Shown here: in pieces, positions 1 to 8,366 of the stretch
Layout of the letters: every line of letters begins with the position of its first letter
Numbering within the stretch: position 1 is the first letter of the stretch
Origin: M3007 sp964621185
Lineage (GTDB): Bacteria; Bacteroidota; Bacteroidia; Chitinophagales; Saprospiraceae
Direction of reading: 5' to 3'
Assembly: GCA_964621185.1 (NCBI GenBank)
Contig: CAZULM010000006.1
Coordinates: 1-64,000 of the forward strand
DNA: 64,000 nucleotides
Program-made: the position numbers and the translations under genes
The notes under the pieces: model-generated
Told to the model about the DNA's origin: nothing
Seen by the model: only the letters and a program-made list of their open reading frames with translations
The model's database searches: none

Positions 1-1521
1 TGCCTGAACGGCCTGAGCGTGAACATCATGCCGACGGGGATGATCCAGCTGTGGGCGACTGACTTCCTGCAGTACGCGGAGGACAACTGCACGCTGAACC
101 CGTACCTGAAGTACGGCATCCGCAAGTGCGGCGCCGGCACGGGGTTCCCGGTGGACGCGCAGGGCAACCCGGTCACGAACGTGACGTTCGACTGCACGGA
201 GCTTGGCACGCAGTGCGTGGAGCTGTGGGCGATCGACCTTGCGGGCAACGCGGACTACTGCGAGACCTACGTGATCGTGCAGGACAACAACGGCAACTGC
301 CAGGCGCCGGGCACGATCGCGGTATCGGGCGCGCTGAAGACGGAGATGACGGACGGCGTTGCCGACGGCAACGTGAACGTGACGGGCTCTGTGAACTTCG
401 CGCCGCCGTTCTCCTACTTCGACATGTCGGACAACCAGGGCGCGTGGGGCATCTCCAACTCTGTCCCGGTTGCCTCCTCGCTGACGATCAACCCTGTGAA
501 GGACGACAACCCGCTGAACGGGGTGACGACCTACGACCTGGTGCTGATATCGAAGCACATCCTGGGCATCGAGCCTTTGGGCAGCCCTTACAAGATGATC
601 GCCGCGGACGCGAACAAGTCCAACTCGGTCACGACGTTCGACATCGTGGAGCTGCGCAAGCTGATCTTGGGCATATACCAGGAGATTCCTGGCAATACTT
701 CCTGGCGCTTCGTGGACAAGGGCTACGCGTTCCCGAACCCGGCCAACCCGTTCCAGGCGCAGTTCCCGGAGACGATCTCAGTGGCACAAGCCCTCAACAA
801 TCAGATAGGCGAGGACTTTGTCGGTGTCAAGATCGGCGACGTGAACAACACGGCGGTGGCCAACAGCCTGATGCTGGCCGACGAGCGCAAGGTCGGCACG
901 CTGCTGTTCGACTTGAGCGACCGCACGGTAAGGGCTGGCGAGGAGCTCGAGGTGACGTTCAAAGCAGCAGAAAAGACGCATGGATACCAGATGACATTGA
1001 ACCTGAACGGCTTGGAAGTGTCTGAGATCGTGGGCAGCGACAACGTGACGGCGAGCAACTTCGGCGTGTTTGCTGATGCCTTGACGGTATCCGTTGACGG
1101 GGCCGATGCGTTCAGCGTCAAGTTCCGCGCCATGAAACCGGGCAAGCTGAGCGAAATGGTATCGGTATCGAGCCGCATCACGAAGGCAGAAGGCTACAGC
1201 CTTGCTGACGGTCGCATGGACGTTGCGCTCCGTTTCGACGGCAAGACAGTCGCCGGCATCGGCTTCGAGCTGTACCAGAACCAGCCGAACCCGTTCGTGG
1301 ACAAGACCTTTGTAGGCTTCCACCTGCCAGAGGCTGCAACGGCCACGCTGTCTGTTTACGACGAGACGGGCCGCTTGGTGTTCACGCAGAAGGGCGACTT
1401 CGCGAAGGGCTACAACGCCATATCGCTCGACCGCGCGCTGTTGAACACGGCCGGGATGTTGTATTACACGCTGGAGACGGCGACAGATGCTGCGACTATG
1501 AAGATGATACAGAGCAAGTAA
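1..1521 (+). CDS. Large secreted protein, 3' part: HYR-like region, dockerin-like repeat, T9SS sorting domain (partial)
   Basis: The frame is open from the first base, so the start lies outside the window; an internal GTG at 19 is not convincing. The visible 500 or so residues begin with Cys-rich HYR/Ig-like sequence (for example VIVQDNNGNC near residue 95). A dockerin-like pair of Asp-rich helices follows (TTYDLVLISKHILGI and VTTFDIVELRKLILGI, roughly residues 170-220). The protein ends in a T9SS type A tail (NQPNPFVDKTFVGFHLPEA through MKMIQSK), so it is probably exported by the type IX system and held at or released from the surface. The first ~700 bases are strikingly GC-rich with repeated codon choices, unlike the last third, as expected for a long repeat-built gene. 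The function of the whole protein cannot be told from this end. Confidence 0.85.
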   Translation, partial: CLNGLSVNIMPTGMIQLWATDFLQYAEDNCTLNPYLKYGIRKCGAGTGFPVDAQGNPVTNVTFDCTELGTQCVELWAIDLAGNADYCETYVIVQDNNGNCQAPGTIAVSGALKTEMTDGVADGNVNVTGSVNFAPPFSYFDMSDNQGAWGISNSVPVASSLTINPVKDDNPLNGVTTYDLVLISKHILGIEPLGSPYKMIAADANKSNSVTTFDIVELRKLILGIYQEIPGNTSWRFVDKGYAFPNPANPFQAQFPETISVAQALNNQIGEDFVGVKIGDVNNTAVANSLMLADERKVGTLLFDLSDRTVRAGEELEVTFKAAEKTHGYQMTLNLNGLEVSEIVGSDNVTASNFGVFADALTVSVDGADAFSVKFRAMKPGKLSEMVSVSSRITKAEGYSLADGRMDVALRFDGKTVAGIGFELYQNQPNPFVDKTFVGFHLPEAATATLSVYDETGRLVFTQKGDFAKGYNAISLDRALLNTAGMLYYTLETATDAATMKMIQSK

Positions 1522-1610
1522 CGCTAAGGTCCAGCTTGGCGGCGCGAGCGCGTAATGCCAACCTTTGGTTGGCCAACAGTCGCGCCAACTGAAAGCTGGC
1601 GCCACATAAA

Positions 1611-1650
1611 AAAAGCCTGGCGGACAATCGTCCGCCAGGCTTTTATTTTT
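1611..1650. terminator. Strong bidirectional intrinsic terminator
   Basis: An 11-bp perfect stem, GCCTGGCGGAC at 1615-1625 pairing with GTCCGCCAGGC at 1630-1640, has a 4-nt loop. It is flanked by an A-run on the left and a T-rich run on the right, so it can end transcription from both sides. It lies between the convergent genes ending at 1521 and 1672. Confidence 0.9.
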
Positions 1651-1671
1651 CAAGGAAAATTGGCTGTGGCA

Positions 1672-2229
1672 TCAAAGCTGGTACCACTTTTTCTTCTTTT
1701 TCTTTTCTTCCTTCTTCCAGAACTTCCAATTAGGCTTTTTGCGCTCGCGCTTTTCAATGATATATCGGGCAGAAACAGCCGCGCCGTTCCAATCGAGGGG
1801 GCGTACCTGGTCACCGGCGAGGTGCAGCTCCGGCTTCAAGTCAACCGACAGGTTGAGGCGGCCAAAAGTCACTTCCAGGCCGACAATGCCCGTGAGGCCG
1901 AACACGTTGTTTTGTACAGTCTCTGCTTCCCGGTTGGCATTGGCCTGCCAGTAGTAGTGGGCGCCGGCGCCGGTGTAGAAGTTGGTACCACGGAAAAGGA
2001 TCTTGTGGTGTTTTTCGGCAAGCAAGGTAACGCCGAGGTCTTTGGAGAGCAGGGGCGTGTGCAAGATACCTTCGGCGGTCCAACCGTTGGTGATATATTG
2101 TTGCAGCGAAAGGTTGAAACCTTGGTCGAAGCGGACGCCGGCTGCCGTTTTGTATTTTTGGCTGAAAGCAGGCAATGAAAGCAAGGCGATAAAGGCCAGT
2201 GTCAAGGGAGCAGCAAGGATGTTTTTCAT
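1672..2229 (-). CDS. Outer-membrane beta-barrel-like protein
   Basis: This is a protein of about 185 residues. The start is placed at the ATG at 2229 (MKNILAAPLTLAFIALLSL...FSQ), which gives a clean signal peptide; an upstream extension is possible but would bury the signal. After cleavage the chain has alternating hydrophobic/polar stretches with aromatic and Gly residues (AGVRFDQGFNLSLQQYI, FYTGAGAHYYW, FGLTGIVGLEVTFGRLNLS), typical of a small outer-membrane barrel. The C-terminus is a remarkable Lys-rich tail (KKEEKKKKKKWYQL). No enzyme motif is seen and the function is unknown. It reads divergently from the methyltransferase at 2395. Confidence 0.75.
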   Translation of the reverse strand: MKNILAAPLTLAFIALLSLPAFSQKYKTAAGVRFDQGFNLSLQQYITNGWTAEGILHTPLLSKDLGVTLLAEKHHKILFRGTNFYTGAGAHYYWQANANREAETVQNNVFGLTGIVGLEVTFGRLNLSVDLKPELHLAGDQVRPLDWNGAAVSARYIIEKRERKKPNWKFWKKEEKKKKKKWYQL

Positions 2230-2394
2230 AATAGGATGTATTCCGTTTTTGTTTGAAACCGCAGAAAAAACGGCACTGACCAATGGCTATTTCTATGTAA
2301 AAGATTGTTTAAGGGGAATTTAACGGAAAGGGGCGCTACATTTGGCGCTTTAGCATCGAAACGTTAAAATTTAGGATTTTGCCAGCTTACGAAC

Positions 2395-3204
2395 ATGACG
2401 AGTTTTCTTTTTCGCTTGCGGCGATTTTTCAGTTTTTACAGCGCGGCTGTCACGAAATACCAATTGCACTCGCCTTTTGTGTATGAATTGGCTGAAATAG
2501 TTTTGGACGACAAGCGCTGGTACTATGCCTTCCAAGACATAGAAATGCTGCGCAGAAAAATGCTTTCCAGCGATGTTGTGCTGAACGTTCGGGATTTTGG
2601 TACGGGCAAAGACCGAAAAACGGCTGTGCGAAAAATGGTGCGCCGCGCTGCGAGCAGCCCGTGCCAGGGGCAAAGGCTTTTTCGCCTGGCAAATTGGGCC
2701 AGCCCAAAAACCATGCTCGAACTGGGCGCCTCTGTGGGCATTGGCAGCTTGTACCTGATATCTGGGGCCGGCGCTGCGACCCTGATAAGCCTGGAAGGCT
2801 GCCCAGAAACGGCGCAGGTGGCGCGGGCGAACCTGGAGATTTTGAGATTGCAGGGAAAGGCATCCGTTCAAACAGGGCCATTTGAACAAACATTAATGCC
2901 TGCGCTGACACAGTTGAGGAGCATAGACCTGGTATTTTTTGACGGCAACCACCAAAAAGGGCCGACATTGGCATATTTTGAAAAATGCCTGGGTTTCGCG
3001 CACGAAAAAACAGTATTTGTGCTGGATGACGTACATTGGTCAGCCGAAATGGAGGCTGCCTGGGCGAAAATCCAACAACACCCTCGCGTGACGCTTACTG
3101 TCGATTTTTTTGACCTTTCGCTGGCCTTTGTCAACCCCGGCTTCAAACAGAAACAACATTACAACATCGTGCCTTCGCGCTGGAAATTATGGAAGTTTTA
3201 TTGA
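2395..3204 (+). CDS. Class I SAM-dependent methyltransferase (O-methyltransferase-like)
   Basis: A 269-residue protein. The SAM-binding glycine loop is visible as MLELGASVGIGSLYL near residue 105, followed by the acidic end of the second strand (LISLEGC) and the post-core motif DLVFFDGNHQKG near residue 180, which resembles predicted O-methyltransferases. The ~70-residue N-terminal part (FHSPFVYEL-like) is typical of Bacteroidota members of this group. The substrate is unknown. The MATE exporter starts 31 nt downstream and an ATP-grasp gene overlaps that one, so the three probably form one transcript; this suggests modification and export of a small molecule, which is inference. Confidence 0.8.
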   Translation: MTSFLFRLRRFFSFYSAAVTKYQLHSPFVYELAEIVLDDKRWYYAFQDIEMLRRKMLSSDVVLNVRDFGTGKDRKTAVRKMVRRAASSPCQGQRLFRLANWASPKTMLELGASVGIGSLYLISGAGAATLISLEGCPETAQVARANLEILRLQGKASVQTGPFEQTLMPALTQLRSIDLVFFDGNHQKGPTLAYFEKCLGFAHEKTVFVLDDVHWSAEMEAAWAKIQQHPRVTLTVDFFDLSLAFVNPGFKQKQHYNIVPSRWKLWKFY

Positions 3205-3235
3205 CCCCAAACCGCTAAACCGGAAATAAACACCC

Positions 3236-4576
3236 TTGCAACTCGACCTTTCATACCGTCAGATATGGCGTATTTCAGCGCCCATCATGCTTGGCTCTGC
3301 GGCGCAAAACGTCATAGCGCTCAGCGATGCCGTGCTGCTGTACCATTTGGGGGAGTCGGAGTTTGCCGCCATTGGCTTTGTGGGTGTATTTTACATCACC
3401 ATTGCCGCCATCGGGTTTTCGTTTTCCAGGGGCGGGCAGATCATGATCGCACGCCGAATGGGCGAAGGCCGCCCCGGGGCGGTAGGGCATACCTTCCACT
3501 CTATGCTGTTGTTCGAGCTGTTGCTGGCTGTGGCCATGTGGGCGTTTATGCGCTATGGCACGGCCTGGTTTTTTCAGCTTTTTTTGGAGCACTCTCCTGA
3601 AATTTATCAAAAAAGCCTCGAATACATCCATTACCGATCCTTTGGGGTCTTTTTCAGCTATGGCGGCGTGGCGTTGATTGCGCTGTATTCCGGCATCGCG
3701 CGGCCGGGCATTATTTTTATCGACACCATCATACTGGCCATTGTGAACCTGGCGCTCAACTACGGGTTCATTTTCGGCAATTTTGGGCTGCCCGCGATGG
3801 GCATTGGCGGTTCCGGACTGGCCAGTAGCATAGCAGAGGGCGTGGCGTTTCTGGTGTTCGCGGTGTACATGTATTTTGACAAAAATAACCGCGCCTTGAA
3901 AATATTCACCTTGCCCGAGCCTGATTGGCCCATGATCCGGCAGCAGCTGCGCATTTCCTTGCCTGTGGTGGCGCAAGCGGCTATAGGCCAGGGCAGCTGG
4001 GTGTTTTTTTTCGGGATGGTGGAGAATTTGGGCGAACGCTCGCTGGCGATTTCCAACCTCGCGCGCACCGTATATCTGTTGCTTTCCATCCCGCTTTGGG
4101 GCTTTGCCACGGGTGTGAACACCTTGGTCAGCAACCTCATCGGCCAAAACCGCCAACACGAAGTGCTGGCAGCAGCTTGGAAAACGGGAAAGTTCTGCTG
4201 GCTGGTGAGTATGTTGGTCGCTGTGCCCGTCCTGCTTTTCCCAGGAACGCTCCTCTACCCGCTGCTCGGCAAATCGGACATGAGCCTGATCGCGGAAACC
4301 CAACCGGTATTTTACCTCATGCTTGGGCTGCTGTCGCTGGCAACGGTGGGCGCGGTATTTATGAACGCGCTTTCCGGCACGGGCGCAACCTGGTTTGGGC
4401 TGAAATTGCAGGCTGTATGTGTCGTCGGCTACCTGGGATATTTGTTTTACGTCACCAATTTCACCGACCTTGGGCTGCTCTGGGTTTGGGCCGCCGAAAT
4501 CCTATACTGGATGATGATGATCGCCATGGTTTTCTTTTATTTGCGCACGGAAAAATGGCACGGATTACACTTTTGA
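3236..4576 (+). CDS. MATE family efflux transporter
   Basis: A 446-residue polytopic membrane protein of normal MATE length with about twelve hydrophobic segments. It begins LSYRQIWRISAPIMLGSAAQNVIALSDAVLLYHLG, the typical MATE opening, and has a second half-repeat beginning near LRISLPVVAQAAIGQGSW. The start is a TTG at 3236; an in-frame stop lies just upstream (3227-3229) and no better ATG precedes the first helix. MATE proteins export cationic drugs or metabolites using Na+ or H+ gradients. The gene follows a methyltransferase and its last 22 nt overlap the ATP-grasp gene, so translation of the two is likely coupled. Confidence 0.92.
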   Translation: MQLDLSYRQIWRISAPIMLGSAAQNVIALSDAVLLYHLGESEFAAIGFVGVFYITIAAIGFSFSRGGQIMIARRMGEGRPGAVGHTFHSMLLFELLLAVAMWAFMRYGTAWFFQLFLEHSPEIYQKSLEYIHYRSFGVFFSYGGVALIALYSGIARPGIIFIDTIILAIVNLALNYGFIFGNFGLPAMGIGGSGLASSIAEGVAFLVFAVYMYFDKNNRALKIFTLPEPDWPMIRQQLRISLPVVAQAAIGQGSWVFFFGMVENLGERSLAISNLARTVYLLLSIPLWGFATGVNTLVSNLIGQNRQHEVLAAAWKTGKFCWLVSMLVAVPVLLFPGTLLYPLLGKSDMSLIAETQPVFYLMLGLLSLATVGAVFMNALSGTGATWFGLKLQAVCVVGYLGYLFYVTNFTDLGLLWVWAAEILYWMMMIAMVFFYLRTEKWHGLHF

Positions 4577-5634
4577 AATTGTGGCTCACCCGCTGGACGG
4601 TGTGGGAATACATGCCCTGGTGGCTGGCAAACGTGCCTATTTATGCCTATTGGCTCTGGTTTTCCTTGAGGGCGCGGCATGTTTTCTTTTTTTCGAATAT
4701 CAATCCAGATATCCCGCTCTCGGGGGCGGTTGGCGAATCGAAACGCGACATCCTGCAATTGCTTCCCCCCGAAATCGTCGGGAATTGGGTATTCGCAACC
4801 CCGGGCATGGCATTCGAGTCGGTGCAAAAAATGCTCGAAAAGGCAGGTATCCGATATCCCCTGGTGGCAAAGCCCGATATTGGGGAGCGCGGGTTTTTGG
4901 TGAAAATAATAGACAGCCCGGCTGCCTTGAAAAGCTATATTGAAGCCTGGCCAATATCGTTTATCCTGCAAGAGTTTTTGCCGCAGCCACAGGAGGCATC
5001 GGTGCTTTTTCACCGTTTTCCGGGCGAAGACGGGGGTTTTGGCATCACTTCCGTGTGTTTGAAGGCATTTTTGAAGGTAAAGGGCGACGGCAATTCGAGC
5101 GTCAGAAGTTTGATGCAAAACGATGCCCGGGCGGCGTTCCAGATAGCGCGTTTTGAGCAGGATTTTCCCGATCTGTTAGAACGGGTACCGGCAAATGGCG
5201 AAGATGTGCTGTTGGAGCCCATCGGGAACCATATCCGCGGCACGAAGTTTTTGGATGGGAATCACCTCATCGATGCAGAAATGAGCGCTTCGTTTGAGGC
5301 TATTTGCCGCAAGATACCGGGCGTATGTTACGGGCGCTTCGACCTGAAGTTTAAGGATGAGGCCTCCCTCAAAAAAGGGGAGTTCAAGGTGATGGAGCTC
5401 AATGGCGTGCTCGGCGAACCTGCCCACGTGTTCGACCCGGGTTTTGGGATGCTACGCGCATATCAAGTCTATTGGCAGCATTGGAAACTGTTGTTCAAAC
5501 TGCACCTGGCGCAAAAGCGACAGGGTATCTTTCCCGTGCCCACAGGGCAGGCCTTGGCCTTTGTGAAGGCGTATTTCCGCTACAAAAAGCGCTTAGCAGT
5601 GGCAGGGGGCCAAGCGCAAAAAAATAATGTTTAG
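4555..5634 (+). CDS. ATP-grasp domain protein with N-terminal membrane-associated helix
   Basis: A 359-residue protein starting at the ATG at 4555, inside the end of the MATE gene. A much longer open frame exists upstream but it is only the shadow of the MATE gene. Residues ~1-45 hold an aromatic hydrophobic helix (WEYMPWWLANVPIYAYWLWF). The rest looks ATP-grasp-like: YPLVAKPDIGERGFLV near residue 103 (nucleotide-binding Lys), ILQEFLP, then CYGRFDLKFKD and FKVMELNGVLGEPAHV near residue 280, which carry the Asp and Glu/Asn expected for Mg-ATP binding. The family joins a carboxylate to an amine or thiol nucleophile. The substrate is unknown. The position after a methyltransferase and an exporter suggests peptide-like or lipid-linked product chemistry, as inference. 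Confidence 0.75.
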   Translation: MARITLLKLWLTRWTVWEYMPWWLANVPIYAYWLWFSLRARHVFFFSNINPDIPLSGAVGESKRDILQLLPPEIVGNWVFATPGMAFESVQKMLEKAGIRYPLVAKPDIGERGFLVKIIDSPAALKSYIEAWPISFILQEFLPQPQEASVLFHRFPGEDGGFGITSVCLKAFLKVKGDGNSSVRSLMQNDARAAFQIARFEQDFPDLLERVPANGEDVLLEPIGNHIRGTKFLDGNHLIDAEMSASFEAICRKIPGVCYGRFDLKFKDEASLKKGEFKVMELNGVLGEPAHVFDPGFGMLRAYQVYWQHWKLLFKLHLAQKRQGIFPVPTGQALAFVKAYFRYKKRLAVAGGQAQKNNV

Positions 5635-5652
5635 CTGCGGTTGCACCCTGCC

Positions 5653-8208
5653 TTACTTGCGCTCTGTGCTGTCTCCACTGATCAAATTTCCAAAAAAGAT
5701 CGCATTGGCAAACAAACGGTTTGTGCCGTACCAAAACGCCCTGAAATTGGGGTTGCCGGGAAAGCAAATCACTTTTCCTCGGCCTAACCCAAACACTATC
5801 GCTGCTGCCGAGCTTGAAGCCAAAGGCAATAGTTTAGGATGCACATAACCCGAAAGAAGGGGATTTCCGGTCATTTTTACCGGGGTTGCGTAAGGGTTTT
5901 TGCCAAGGTTGACAAACAAGGTGTCGCCCAGAAAAACCGGTATTTTTTCTTTTGTGTAGCCAAAACACAAGGGATGTGTCAAGTCTAAGCTGGCCTCAAA
6001 TATGGCGCCGGGCATGGAATACGCGCCTTTGTCTTCTACCATAGAACCGTAGGGACGGCTTTGGCCGAGGTCAATCCCGCTTTTTTTGAATTCGATCGGG
6101 ATGATGCCGGCGGTTTTCAACCAATGGAGGGCTTTGCCCGTAGCTATGATCGTTCCACCATCCTGGGCAAAAAGGCGCAGCTTTTCAGTGGGAACCCCGG
6201 AAAACGACCCGTCCGGAAGGATCAATACATTGTATTTTGACAAGTTTAAGCTTGAAAAGCGGTTGCTTTGTACCATCGTCAGCGACATATCGTATCGGGT
6301 ATCCAACAAATGCCATATTTCCCCCGCATCGGCCACGGTCACGCCGTCACCGGTCAGCATCAGTACTTTCGGCTCGCGGAGCACCTCAAAGTTATTGCTG
6401 CCCAAATCAGGGCCTTCTGGGGTCAGGCCGCTTTCAATCCGTTCAACGGGCAACCCGAACCTTTCCATTTCACGCATGATGGCAGCAAATTCCTTGGCGC
6501 TTTTTGGTTGCCGGTCGGCCGCAACGACAATGGTCCCATGCGCATACTGCTGCCCTTCGGCGCTGAATGGTTTCATGGCAACCCTTATCCGAAGCCCTGT
6601 TCTCAACAATTTAGCCAAAACCTTGGGGAGCGCATAGGGTTCGGGTCTTATGGCGTAGGCATACGGAACCTCATCTGTCGCTTTTTTTATGATTGGTGGT
6701 TCAAATGGCCTCCTGGCCTCCTGGAAATTGCCGGCTTTGTACTGGCTGCCCAACAGCGGGGCCCAATCCAAACCAAACGCATCGGGCAAGGTCCAAGTAG
6801 AAATATCATAAAAAATGCTGTCGGTGAAGGTCGTTGGGCGCTCGAAAATTGCCCGAACCAGCCTATACTGCGGCTGTTCGCAGGGGACAAAGTAAGCTTC
6901 ATCCGTTTGGAATGAAATATTCCCGACATTCAAGCTTTCCTTCAATCCCTGCACCCAGATACCTTGGGCGAGCAAAATGTCCAAAAACTCCTGCCCTGGC
7001 AAATCTGTGCCATCAAACAGGTATCCTTTTATGTCGGATTTTCGGGCTTCTTCCACCGCCGTTCGGTAAAATGAGCGCAGGTATTCATTCAATTCCAGGC
7101 GCATTTCACCGACGGCCTGGAGCGTTGAGAGCGACGTAAGCACCTGGTCCCGAATGGAATAGGAAAACGTCAACAACCCGTTTTCGGTTTCCTGAGCCGT
7201 CCCCCTGCTGCTGCCTTGCTCGAACAATATCCCGATAGCGCCTTGCACATCGGGGTAGGTTGATCCCTTGCCATAGTAATAATCGTCGTAGTTCTCCCCA
7301 GTGTAGTACAGTATCTTGCTTTGGTTCAACAGCCTGGCGTGGAACCCCGCAATTTTGGCGGTCAGCACCTGGTTTTTTGCCGGAGTAATCGGATTTACCC
7401 GGCTTGGCACGCCTGGCTGGAAGAAGAAAGTGGCATTGGAACCCATTTCATGGTGATCGGTGAGCACATTGGGCTTCCATTTTTGGAAAATGGCCACGCG
7501 CCCTTTCGACTCCGGTTGCTGCGCCACCAGCCAGTCGCGGTTCAGGTCGAACCCGTAATGGTTGGTCCTGCCCCTGGGCCATGGCTCGTTGTATTCGTCG
7601 TCGGCCGGGTCAGCTGAATTGTTTCTGGATTTGTGGCTGTTGATCCACGTGGAAAAGCGTTGCATCCCATCGGGGTTGAAGCAGGGGTCGAGCAGGATAA
7701 CGGTGTTCCTGAGCAACAATTTCAAGGAATCGCTTTGGCCGGCGGCCAGGTAATAAGCTACCAGAAATGCGGCATTGCTGCCGCTCGTTTCGTTGCCGTG
7801 GATCGAGTATCCCATATAATTTACTGCAGGCAAATCCGCCAAAGGAAGCTTTTGGGACAAAGCAGGGTCGGCAAGCGCTTTTCGTTGGGCTTGTAGTTGC
7901 TCCAGGTTGGCCAAGTTCGAAGGGTCAGAAACGATCAGGCAGACTAATGGCCTGTTTTCATGCGAACGGCCATATTCCACCAATTGAATCCTGTCGCTGG
8001 ATGCTGCCACTGCCCTTATATAGCCAAGCAGTTGGTCGTGGGAGGCGTGGAATTGCCCAATCTGGTAGCCAAGCCAGGATTGGGGTGTGGGTATGGCAGG
8101 GTTGTAGGAAATATTGGGCAGGTAATAGTCCAAGCCAATATTTTGTTGCGCCCAAATTGGCGCGAAGCAGTGGAGGCATATAAGTGCGGCAGTGGCTATT
8201 CTTATCAT
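5653..8208 (-). CDS. Secreted M14 family zinc carboxypeptidase
   Basis: A protein of about 851 residues. The ATG at 8208 gives a clear signal peptide (MIRIATAALICLHCFAPIWAQ); the frame runs 27 codons further upstream, but that part has no signal-like character. The M14 zinc motif is H137-G-N-E140 (YSIHGNETSG), the third ligand is in TDHHEMG, and a glutamate in AIGILFEQGSSRG is the likely catalytic residue. The C-terminal half (SKYNVLILPDGSFSGV...GGTIIATGKAL) looks like a class I glutamine amidotransferase-like fold, a combination known in large Bacteroidota M14 peptidases. Likely role: periplasmic or extracellular peptide digestion. It is convergent with the ATP-grasp gene, only 18 nt apart. 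Confidence 0.9.
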   Translation of the reverse strand: MIRIATAALICLHCFAPIWAQQNIGLDYYLPNISYNPAIPTPQSWLGYQIGQFHASHDQLLGYIRAVAASSDRIQLVEYGRSHENRPLVCLIVSDPSNLANLEQLQAQRKALADPALSQKLPLADLPAVNYMGYSIHGNETSGSNAAFLVAYYLAAGQSDSLKLLLRNTVILLDPCFNPDGMQRFSTWINSHKSRNNSADPADDEYNEPWPRGRTNHYGFDLNRDWLVAQQPESKGRVAIFQKWKPNVLTDHHEMGSNATFFFQPGVPSRVNPITPAKNQVLTAKIAGFHARLLNQSKILYYTGENYDDYYYGKGSTYPDVQGAIGILFEQGSSRGTAQETENGLLTFSYSIRDQVLTSLSTLQAVGEMRLELNEYLRSFYRTAVEEARKSDIKGYLFDGTDLPGQEFLDILLAQGIWVQGLKESLNVGNISFQTDEAYFVPCEQPQYRLVRAIFERPTTFTDSIFYDISTWTLPDAFGLDWAPLLGSQYKAGNFQEARRPFEPPIIKKATDEVPYAYAIRPEPYALPKVLAKLLRTGLRIRVAMKPFSAEGQQYAHGTIVVAADRQPKSAKEFAAIMREMERFGLPVERIESGLTPEGPDLGSNNFEVLREPKVLMLTGDGVTVADAGEIWHLLDTRYDMSLTMVQSNRFSSLNLSKYNVLILPDGSFSGVPTEKLRLFAQDGGTIIATGKALHWLKTAGIIPIEFKKSGIDLGQSRPYGSMVEDKGAYSMPGAIFEASLDLTHPLCFGYTKEKIPVFLGDTLFVNLGKNPYATPVKMTGNPLLSGYVHPKLLPLASSSAAAIVFGLGRGKVICFPGNPNFRAFWYGTNRLFANAIFFGNLISGDSTERK

Positions 8209-8366
8209 TAAATGGTTGTTTTGGGCCAAAATACAGTAGAAATTTCCGCTGAGCCGCTTTTTTTGACAAATCTTGTCTTTGTTTGGCAATCCTTAAATCA
8301 GCCATTCCAAGTTATTGGTATTTTTGACAGACATTTTCCCATTTCGTTCACCTAAACTTGTTTTAC

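Noticed and set aside
3925..4554. N-terminal extension of the ATP-grasp frame by 210 codons
   Set aside because: It overlaps the MATE gene in another frame and has shadow composition; ATP-grasp-like sequence begins after the ATG at 4555.
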